Shown one piece after another: positions 27,501-35,300 of a DNA stretch of 64,000 nt. The stretch is taken from contig JAQBPN010000006.1 in the NCBI GenBank assembly GCA_028287505.1, positions 1 through 64,000 of the forward strand. Direction: 5' to 3'. Made by a program: the position numbers and the translations under genes. How positions within the stretch are numbered: position 1 is the first letter of the stretch; every line of letters begins with the position of its first letter. The notes beneath the pieces are model-generated. The model did no database searches. It was not told the DNA's origin and saw only the letters and a program-made list of their open reading frames with translations. This DNA comes from Fibrobacterota bacterium (lineage in GTDB: Bacteria; Fibrobacterota; Fibrobacteria; UBA11236).

Positions 27501-28049
27501 GCCTTCTCGGTTCGCAGCCAGGCAGAGAATATCCGAGAGGATCTCAGAGTACGGGCAAGCTACTTGCAAGGTCAATGCTTAGAAATGAGACTTAGGAGCT
27601 TCCTGTATGCGGCAACTAATGAGGACGCTACCGAAAAGGAATGGCTTGAAGGTCTAGTGATGGTCATTGCGGACAAACCCGCGGAGTCGTGGCTTGATGA
27701 CGACCAGCTTGGGTTCGAGATGAACTTAAGTGATATGGCTCGCAGGTTCATGAATCTCGAAGCCTTGCAAAAGGAATTCGCCCAGGCGCCATCGGCGGCA
27801 TTCGATGCCAGGAGAATTACCATTACTCAGCCGAATGGACAAGAAATCCACCAATTGATTTGGATAGACAAGGAAAAGCAAGAAATAATTGATCATTGGG
27901 TGGATAACATTTTAAAAAGCGAAACAATTCGGGGTAACGAATCGCTAAAGCAAGTCCTCGTTGCCGCACTAATGGAAAAGGTTTTTTCCCAAGAAAAAAT
28001 CAAAAGAGAAAAAATGGGTTCCGGAAAGAACGGTAAAAAATATGCTTGA
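24546..28049 (+). CDS. Large AAA+/P-loop ATPase of the phosphorothioation-like operon
   Basis: An 1167-residue protein. Walker A is G63-P-Y-G-S-G-K-S70 and Walker B is LLIVIDELG with D198 and E199. Residues 1-40 (SRRYTRSINLERDL, NGYIPTENTRDVL) precede the P-loop as in BrxC- or PglY-like defence ATPases. The long C-terminal part is helical, with charged stretches near residues 950-1030 that may be coiled coil. A strong AGGGGAG site precedes the ATG. The stop overlaps the start of the PAPS-reductase-like gene by 8 bases. It probably acts as a DNA-dependent ATPase in modification or interference; assignment to a named subunit is not possible by eye. Confidence 0.75.
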   Translation: MPLLSEYIKLSRRYTRSINLERDLHDSDALNGYIPTENTRDVLNRFFLAYSTPKSCRAWTLTGPYGSGKSAFAHFLLSLYGNEADPIRAKAQKILRENIGNSILPFKSYKANLSDRGVVRAIATAQREPISNTIIRALWRGVQLFWRENRGRNPSWVDDLDDLVKKISKGKLIPAATAYEFVQTVSQATDHGLLIVIDELGKNLEYAAQNHTTDDLFLLQQIAELPSNEDSPKVFIVGLLHQSFLDYAHILPNGQRNEWAKVQGRFESIPFVESPDQTLKLLSQAIIRKNTGPVQDRVYSWAKKWRGAFGEDPYVLRTLGESLPNLFPLHPIAAISLPILCNKFAQNDRSLFTFLTGSQPHSFNNFLKEESWSENQTRSLQLYRVYDYFVDSAGIAMNSRPQMQRWVEIQGRIDEAKHLSLESIVVLKTIGLLNLVSLSGPLRATRRLVVNALLDRADDPKKSEWEKSIDDLINQNLIIWRKQIDELRIWEGSDFDIEKAISDSASTIQISLAHTLSKSWPLRPQLIQRHSYKSGTLRFFQRLYIDKSEQLLELSQKPTEFDGVICFWIGATPEFDELPNFKTADGKPIVLVVGRQQSVLQSLCKEYLALRSIENKTPQIQNDGVARREIKQRIFILKNSIAESIQRSFDFSSEEILVVIEGVKSKTTGESRFHSELSDLADKVYSKSMVLWNELINRKEITAQAAKARSELIEAILTKSSIERLGLEGNGPECTIYESILKSTGMHHEENGKWTIGQPKANSSIQEVWIAIQNFFLSAVDQKKPLSALYDHLYAPPYGVRQGPLPIMLAAFLVQHTDDISIFYEGSFIPSLGPENFELIVKAPHKFEFKYFELTGLKAQFFKELESIFSNSKDPGNVQTRTLTLLRVVKPLIRFIRGLPAYTLKTKNISKEAMEVRKVLLEAIEPDHLLFELLPRACGIDPIQFKDGGDIERAKLLKKKVVAVLKELQSAYEDLLNSNKKLIYEAFSVRSQAENIREDLRVRASYLQGQCLEMRLRSFLYAATNEDATEKEWLEGLVMVIADKPAESWLDDDQLGFEMNLSDMARRFMNLEALQKEFAQAPSAAFDARRITITQPNGQEIHQLIWIDKEKQEIIDHWVDNILKSETIRGNESLKQVLVAALMEKVFSQEKIKREKMGSGKNGKKYA

Positions 28050-28842
28050 AAAAAAAATTCGCCACATTATGGGTTTATCTGGAGGCAAGGACAGCGCCGC
28101 TCTTGCCATTTACCTTTATAAAAAAATCCCAAACCTCGAATATTTCTTTTGTGACACTCACAAAGAATTACCCGAAACCTATGAGTTTCTGGATAGAATT
28201 AAGGCCAGACTCGGAATAAAAATTGAATATTTGAGCGCAGAGAGAGGCTTTGATCACTGGCTAAACGTATATGGCGGCTACCTGCCTTCACCAAAATCTA
28301 GGTGGTGCACGAAACAATTAAAAATTGTTCCCCTCGAAAAATTTGTAGGGGAAGATGACGCCATAAGTTACGTGGCCATACGCGCCGATGAAAATCGCGA
28401 AGGATATATTTCCACAAAACCCAATATTAAAGCGGTTTTTCCTTTCAAGGAGGCTGGCATTGATTTGGCGGGAGTCAGGAAAATTCTTGATGAAAGTGGC
28501 ATAGGAATTCCCTCCTATTACGAATGGCGCACAAGGTCAGGGTGCTATTTCTGCTTTTATCAGCGGAAATATGAGTGGGTTATGCTTGCACAGGAGCACC
28601 CTGATTTATTTGCAAAGGCCATTGAGTACGAAAAAATGCATAGTGATGGCCGGACATTTACTTGGACTCAAAAAGAAACGCTGGAGGAGTTGATCGCCCG
28701 GAAGGACGAAATTCTCGCCGACCATGATAAAAACCTCTTAAGGACTAAAAAAGCAAGCCCTAATAAGCCCCTTTCAGCTATTCTTGGGCAAGTTTTAGAT
28801 GCGGAAGACGATTCACTTCCATGTCAAATATGCCATTTATAA
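28042..28842 (+). CDS. PP-loop PAPS-reductase-family protein (DndC-like, short)
   Basis: A 266-residue protein with the PP-loop S-G-G-K-D-S at residues 13-18, FFCDTHKELPETYEFL, and Cys at 89 (SRWCTKQLK), 168 and 171 (SGCYFCFYQRKYEW). A further C-x-x-C is at the very end (261, 264). In Dnd systems DndC binds ATP and a Fe-S cluster and delivers sulfur to the DNA backbone. This protein is about half the length of DndC and nearer the compact family found with DUF4007. It overlaps the preceding ATPase gene by 8 bases. The role in sulfur transfer to DNA is inferred from family and context; the cysteine desulfurase at the end of the operon fits as sulfur donor. Confidence 0.78.
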   Translation: MLEKKIRHIMGLSGGKDSAALAIYLYKKIPNLEYFFCDTHKELPETYEFLDRIKARLGIKIEYLSAERGFDHWLNVYGGYLPSPKSRWCTKQLKIVPLEKFVGEDDAISYVAIRADENREGYISTKPNIKAVFPFKEAGIDLAGVRKILDESGIGIPSYYEWRTRSGCYFCFYQRKYEWVMLAQEHPDLFAKAIEYEKMHSDGRTFTWTQKETLEELIARKDEILADHDKNLLRTKKASPNKPLSAILGQVLDAEDDSLPCQICHL

Positions 28843-28921
28843 AAGCAGACTATTCGGACTCGAAAGAACCTACGACGAATACAACTCTGTTCCCAAAAAC
28901 CTAACTGACAGACGAGGTAAA

Positions 28922-30802
28922 GTGAGCGAATCAAGTGTAGTGGAAAAATCCTGCTTGGATTCCAAATGGATTAAATTCCTCCGTCAGTTCGGTCCAATCC
29001 CCCAAAATGATAATATGTATGACGAGGTAATCCGGGCATCCGCACGGAGAGCCAATATCAAGCCAATAGTTTTTGAAACGGAATATTTGCAGGAGGTTGT
29101 GGAAAACTTTCAATCTACAGCCCCGGTTTCCATTATTCTCACTGGGACCGCCGGTGATGGGAAGACCTTTTATTGCCGGCAAGTCTGGGTAAACCTAGGA
29201 GGCTCGGAAGAGATTTGGAATGGTGGAGCAAAAATCCCGAAAATATTGGCGTTAGATTTACCTTACAAAAAGCTTTTCATCATTAAAGATCTTTCCGAAT
29301 TGGATGATACCGATTCGAATTTTCTTTTCCAAATTGCAACCGATCTACTTTCTTCAAACCCATTGAATGTGTACCTCATCGCAGCTAATGACGGGCAATT
29401 GGTCGACCGATGGAAAAGTCTTGGTTCGGACCCTATTATTGAAAAAGTGAAATCTGGGATTGAAGAGCATCTGCTTAACGGCAAAAGCGATACAGTTCAA
29501 TGCAAGCTATTCAATTTGAGCAAGCAAAATGCATCAATGATGCTGGAACGGATCATCGAGTCAATTGTCCAGCATCCTGGCTGGGACGGGTGCAAGGGAT
29601 GTAAGTATTTGGTTGAGACGGCAACCAGAGCAAGGTGCCCAATTTTGGAAAACAAAGCTCGCCTTCAAGGGAAAGAGGGCGAGCGTCTCTTAAGAACGAG
29701 GCTTGCTGAATTAATTGAACTTAGCGAGCTAAATGAGACCCACTTTCCGGTGCGACAACTCTTGATCTTAATTTCTAATGCGATTTTAGGCCATCCCGAC
29801 GTGGATCTTCACCTCATGACGTGTAAGGACGTTGAAAAGATCCTTGAATCTGGTTCGAGCCATTTGGCCAGTGTTTTCAGAAACATCTTCGGTGAAAATT
29901 TATCCAAGCGCAAAAGAGAGACCACAGATGTTTTCGAAAAACTTGGTCGTTTTGGGATTGGAAGTGAAACCAGCAATAGCATTGACAACATTCTTGTTTA
30001 TGGCGAGGATGATCCTGAGTTGACCCCTCTTTACAATGAATTGGTGTTATCAGATAAGGTTTTCGGAATCAATCCCCAGCAGCAGGCGGTAAAGAGGAAT
30101 TACCTCGAAGGAGTCCAGGGCAGCGATTCAGAACCTTTTTTAAATCTCCTGAGGGCTCACAGGCAAAGAATATTTTTCACTATGCCTGAAAGAATGGTTG
30201 GTGAACTCCGGTTATGGGACTTGACTGTGTTTCAAAATGCGGGAGAGTATCTATCCCTTACTCGAATTTTGAAAAGCAGAAAACCCATTCATCAAACCCT
30301 TGTGAAGAAAATCGTCAAAGGAATGAATCGGGTTTTTACTGGAATGCTTCTATTTAATCAGGAAGAAATTGTTTTGGCAACTTCAGGCAGCCATTCACAA
30401 GCCAAAACAAGTCTCATTTTGGAAGACTTCATTTCGGTTCCGAAGAAGCAAGGCGAAAGTGTTTCTATCCAACTAGGACAAGATTTAGGATTGCAAAAAG
30501 ATGTACCGGTCCTATGTGTTACAATTGGAAAATCCCCTGACCTCCAGCCAATTTATCTACCGCTAACTCTGTTAAGATTTGAATTCCTTTGCAGAGTAGC
30601 GGATGGCGTACTCCCGAGTAGCTTTTCGCTTGAATGTTATGAAGATATGCTAGCCTACAAATCAAGCATTTTAAAGCAACTCGAAAAAAGAAGAATGATT
30701 GACAACGATGGAATTCCCACCGTGGGACTGGATATCAGATTCCTAGAATTGAAACCGGACGGCTTCGTTACTACTCGTACAGTGGATGTGAAAATTCAAT
30801 GA
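28922..30802 (+). CDS. dptF: DptF-like P-loop ATPase
   Basis: About 626 residues from the GTG at 28922, preceded by CGAGGT. An upstream in-frame ATG at 28799 would overlap the previous gene by 44 bases and is less likely. Walker A is G-T-A-G-D-G-K-T at residues 75-82 of this form. A Cys cluster (GWDGCKGCKYL ... RARCPI, near 220-240) may bind a metal. The region LASVFRNIFGENLSKRKRETTDVFEKLGRFGIG resembles DptF (DndF), an ATPase of phosphorothioation-dependent restriction. Its stop overlaps the start of the next gene (ATGA). The DptF name is a family-level call from memory of the family. Confidence 0.65.
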   Translation: MSESSVVEKSCLDSKWIKFLRQFGPIPQNDNMYDEVIRASARRANIKPIVFETEYLQEVVENFQSTAPVSIILTGTAGDGKTFYCRQVWVNLGGSEEIWNGGAKIPKILALDLPYKKLFIIKDLSELDDTDSNFLFQIATDLLSSNPLNVYLIAANDGQLVDRWKSLGSDPIIEKVKSGIEEHLLNGKSDTVQCKLFNLSKQNASMMLERIIESIVQHPGWDGCKGCKYLVETATRARCPILENKARLQGKEGERLLRTRLAELIELSELNETHFPVRQLLILISNAILGHPDVDLHLMTCKDVEKILESGSSHLASVFRNIFGENLSKRKRETTDVFEKLGRFGIGSETSNSIDNILVYGEDDPELTPLYNELVLSDKVFGINPQQQAVKRNYLEGVQGSDSEPFLNLLRAHRQRIFFTMPERMVGELRLWDLTVFQNAGEYLSLTRILKSRKPIHQTLVKKIVKGMNRVFTGMLLFNQEEIVLATSGSHSQAKTSLILEDFISVPKKQGESVSIQLGQDLGLQKDVPVLCVTIGKSPDLQPIYLPLTLLRFEFLCRVADGVLPSSFSLECYEDMLAYKSSILKQLEKRRMIDNDGIPTVGLDIRFLELKPDGFVTTRTVDVKIQ

Positions 30803-32346
30803 GAAATAGAATCCCACGCCCCCTGAATATCGGGCAAAATGAGATGTGGATTGACGAAGCAATATGGGGGCATCGCTTACATGATGAGCAATCTCCCTGG
30901 CTATGCTTCCTTGAATTTCTGGGAGTTCTATACTCCGAGCATAAGAAAGGATCCGCCTTCGTAGAAGCAAAGCCCAACACCCTAACTTATGCGCCGCAGA
31001 TACAGTTAAATATTCGCAACATCTTGTTCAACAACCCGACTATGGGCGTCATTGTATCAGAAACAAGAAATGATCAAGATAGATGGACGAGATGGCTTGA
31101 AAGAATGAATAGCAAAGCAGCCAATCGGGAGCCAACCGATTACTCTTATTTAAGGAATCATTTTGATTCTTTCGATGATTTTTTCTTTGTAGTTAAATTT
31201 CTTAGGTCTTCTGCAATAGAAGGAAACAGCAATAAGCGGTGGAGTTCAAAATTTGTATTCCCTTATGGGCCCAATTGCCTGTATGAGGATCTCAATTTCA
31301 AGAATGATGGATTTTCAAACGACAGAAGATTTTTCGGTAGGACCGGAGAAATCCTTTATCTCATGCTTTGCCGGAGTGGCAAGGGTAAGGAAATACTCGA
31401 AAAGCTTGCTCCGATTGTATTTAACGAAACTTCAAAATGGAACATTTTAGGAGGAATTCTACAAGGTAGTCCGCAAAATAATGAGGCGAAGGGCGGGACC
31501 TATCTGCCCTATGAGTTTGAACCGGAATACGGTGATATTGCCTCCGATTGGCTATCAGTCCTAAATTTGCGATTGCCCGGATATGATGCCCTACCTCATT
31601 TGGTAACACTACTAGGCTTCCACCTAATTCGATACCAATTAAATCAATCCCGGATTGAACTCGGTGAGATGGGGAAGGCTACCTTTATTTTTGAAATTGT
31701 CGCTCCGAAGAAAACAATTATACGAGATTTGGCCGCAGAATCCTTCAGCGAAAACAACAGCCTTCCGCAGCAGGCCATAGAGAAAATGATCAAGGATATT
31801 TTTTCCACCTCTGAATGGGAGCAGGCAAAATCTTCAAATGACCCTCAGGGTCAGGCCATTAAACTGTTACAGGAAAAATTTGCATGGCCAAACAAACAAA
31901 ATGAGACGGCTCTTCAGATCCAAGAGCCCGATGGGCTAGCAAAATACTTGGTGGATTGCTCACTCGCTCGACATAAGCAACACCTTGGAAAATTCCACGG
32001 TACCTGGGGTAGACTAATTGGGTTATCCTCACGTCGGGTAAGCAGAAGAACAAGGTATGCACCGACAGACAGTTTTTTAAAAAGTCTCGTAGTTTCAAAT
32101 GTCAAAAGCCGAATGGAATACCAGGAATTCCTTCGCATCCTTTTTGAAAGATATGGAATAATTATCGGTGAGAAACAGGCCTTTGGCAATCCGCTAATCC
32201 AATCCTTAAACGCCGATAAAGAGTCCTTTGCTGACAATTCAAGAAGACTTGAGGAGCGCTTATCTAGCCTAGGTCTATTGAGGCGATTATCCGATGCCTG
32301 CGCTTACGTAGAAAATCCCTTGGTAACGATGGAGAAGACCACGTGA
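30799..32346 (+). CDS. Unrecognised subunit between DptF- and DptH-like proteins
   Basis: A 515-residue protein, overlapping its neighbours by four bases on each side (ATGA at 30799, GTGA at 32343), so it is a core part of the operon. Its position corresponds to DptG in dptFGH loci, but I see no motif that proves the homology. Features include a GGTYLPYEFEPEYGDIASDWLSVLNLRLPGYDALPHLVTLLGFHLIRY block and a basic segment (GRLIGLSSRRVSRRTRYAP) that could contact DNA. No P-loop, nuclease or methylase motif is visible. Confidence 0.6.
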   Translation: MRNRIPRPLNIGQNEMWIDEAIWGHRLHDEQSPWLCFLEFLGVLYSEHKKGSAFVEAKPNTLTYAPQIQLNIRNILFNNPTMGVIVSETRNDQDRWTRWLERMNSKAANREPTDYSYLRNHFDSFDDFFFVVKFLRSSAIEGNSNKRWSSKFVFPYGPNCLYEDLNFKNDGFSNDRRFFGRTGEILYLMLCRSGKGKEILEKLAPIVFNETSKWNILGGILQGSPQNNEAKGGTYLPYEFEPEYGDIASDWLSVLNLRLPGYDALPHLVTLLGFHLIRYQLNQSRIELGEMGKATFIFEIVAPKKTIIRDLAAESFSENNSLPQQAIEKMIKDIFSTSEWEQAKSSNDPQGQAIKLLQEKFAWPNKQNETALQIQEPDGLAKYLVDCSLARHKQHLGKFHGTWGRLIGLSSRRVSRRTRYAPTDSFLKSLVVSNVKSRMEYQEFLRILFERYGIIIGEKQAFGNPLIQSLNADKESFADNSRRLEERLSSLGLLRRLSDACAYVENPLVTMEKTT

Positions 32347-35300
32347 ATTCAATTGAGTTGATAGGTCAAGTCGGCGCAGAAACTTTAAAAAGGGCCTTGG
32401 AAAAAGAAGGTGACAACTCAGGAGACAATGGTGTCGCACGATTTATTATGCACCAACTTACAGGGAATCAAGTCGGTCAAATTGTTCGAGAAATTCTAGA
32501 TGATCCAATTTTAAAAGAAAAAATTGAAATTAAAATTCCAAGGGAATTTGTGGAAAGTGAAGGGTTGCCGGAGGAGACTTTAACCAGCGAAAGAACCACA
32601 GCCCTCAGGCATGCTCCTTGTACGAAAGCTGCACTTTTACTTGCCAATACCAATGATGACCAGGATCAGTCCTTAAAAGACATAACAAGACTAGGAGCTT
32701 CTGAATTTAAAGAGTCGCCAAATATTTGGGTGGCAATCGCCTCGCGCGGACTACCGCTTTTACCGGAAATGCATCTCCACTGGGCATGCGCCCTTAGAGG
32801 CCTTTTGCTTGCCCATGAGGTCAGTTTAGAAGACTATGCGAATTATATTAAGCTAACTGCCGAACGCATTAGGATTGACTCTGTACCCCTGTATGACGCT
32901 CTTGGTTGGGCCCTCCCCGCCCTTCGATTGCCGAGAAATTCTGGCCGCTTTGTATCCATTAAAAGCAGAGATTTTAATAACCCTGGTGCCTGGAAACGTT
33001 CGTTCGGTGAGGCTTTCCAGAAGTTACAACCGTTGCTGAAAAAGCAAACATCTTCGAGGCAAATTTTAGAACCCGAGGTATTGCAACTTCAATTCGAGTC
33101 AGTAAAGGATCAAATTCCATCAGAGGCGCACGGCGTGGTCCAGGCTTTCATCAACGCGGGCCCAAACTGGACTGAGCAGTCCGCTGCCCTATCAGAATTA
33201 GAGTGGGAGCAACAAAGCATATGTCAGGTTTTTTCAGGGATCAAAACCGAAAAAATTAGTCTTGCCGATGAAACGATCCATTTTTTTGACTTTGCACATC
33301 CTAAGGCATTAACTGAAGACGATTCAAAATACTTGGTCACCTTAAGGCAAAGAAAAACGAAGGAACCCCATGAGGAAGATAAGGAGTTCTTCGAAAAGCA
33401 CAGGAATGAATTGCATGATGATAAGCCACTAAAATCAAAGTGGGACAAATTTATTTATGGCAAAAACATTGAGTGTACAGATTTTTTGGTCGGCTTAATA
33501 AGCGCATTGGAACGCCTATATGAACAAGCGGCACCTTTTTCTGGAAAAAAGAAACTCATTATCAGAGCTCAGCGAAAAACAAAAAAAGCCTGGATGGAGC
33601 TGAATACTGACCTTGGTTTATTTTTTTGCCTGAGATATCGTGGCATTGAAAAAATGACATCCCCATTCATAGATTGGGAAGTGTCGAACCTTTTTTCATT
33701 CGATAAATTAATTAATGAACTACTACAGCAAGAGGCCAAAAAGCGGAAATATCCTATTAATACATCCTCTGCTAAATCGGCTACCCAAATAAAGTTTGAA
33801 ATCGAGCTTCAATTTTCTGGTACCCAGGTTAAAAGGTCTCAGGTAACCCAACTTATTTGGATGGGAAATCCCAATTCAATTGGAGGGCAAATTTATGATG
33901 ACTTGGACAGATTATCCAAAAAACCATTCGTACGCCATGAAGTTTCTCGGCAGCCCATTAACAAAAAGGGTCAACTTCAATCGATTTCATTAGAGGATGT
34001 TTCCTCCCTTGATGCTGCTTTCAGGCAAGATGCAGGGTCCTTAATCGGAACATATCACCTTGCTAATGATTTTGGGAAACCCTATTTGAAAAAAATTGAA
34101 GAGGCCGAAAAGCAGAATCGACTCGATAAAGATGGGGCATATGCCATTAAGCATGCCTGGAATACTTTTTCAGAAAATTACAAAAGCGCATTGGTTAACT
34201 GGTTAACCAATGGTGTCCAGTGTCCTGAAATTCTGACGCAGGCCTATGCATTTGGCGCGCTCTTAGAAATCTTGAAATTGCATTGCCGCGGTGACCTCAA
34301 CCGGAAAGATTTTTGGGAGCCCATTCTTCAAATAGGCAATATTGATATTGTCGGAGGGGCCCCAGCTGCAATTATCGCTCCCTGGCACCCTTTACGGTTA
34401 GCTTCTATCGCCGTTAAAACAAGGCTTGTTGCCGGGCTTTTCAAACGAATACTATCCAGAGAAGATGTCAATTTTGGTGATTCCAGGCTATTTTTTGCTG
34501 ATCTCAAAGAGGAGTTACTCCATCCATTTTACCCTGAAGTATCTGTCGGCCGTACTAGCGGCGCATTTCAACTACTGATAGCGACCGATACTCTAAACGA
34601 TTATAGCCTAATGGAAATGTCAACGAGAAGTGATATGGATTCTGCCACAAATGAATCGCCTAAGGATTCGGCAAATAAAATTGTCGACCTCGTAGATCGG
34701 TATTTGACACTCCAGCCGCATGAGCAAGCGAATTTAAGCCTTGCTCTTTACAACTGCGACTCAACAGGGCTTCCTATAGCCGCAGTGGAGGCTTTGGCGG
34801 CTTTTAAAGAGGACGAAGAAGTTCGGTGCAATATTGTGCTAAAGCACAACGACAATGTGAAGTTAAGTCACTTGTATTCCGAAATGCTGGAAAGCGTTGA
34901 TTCCGACCCCGATGCCGCCGTGGCAAGCGAGAATTCTAGAGATTTTATGGCAAAGCTCCGTGTAGGAATATTGCTAGATGCCGCGCCAAAGAATAATTCC
35001 ACCGATGGGAAGCTGGTCGATATTGTCTTTCTTCAGGATGTCGTTTCAAGGAGGGCGTCATGCAGCTGGGTTTCACAGAACTTCATTGAGGTCCCTCCGA
35101 ATATCCTTGATCATATTCCGCCGAGGTGGTCATACAAAAGATCGGCAGCTGAGGATGAGCTGAAATCTTCATCATATATTGTTTGCCCAAGACAACCAGC
35201 CTGCGGACTTGCCTATCTTGATGCCGTATTTTCACTCACTACAAATGAATCGGCCCCTAAGGATTCTCACAAGTTGCCGATAAGGCAAATCGCATTCCAC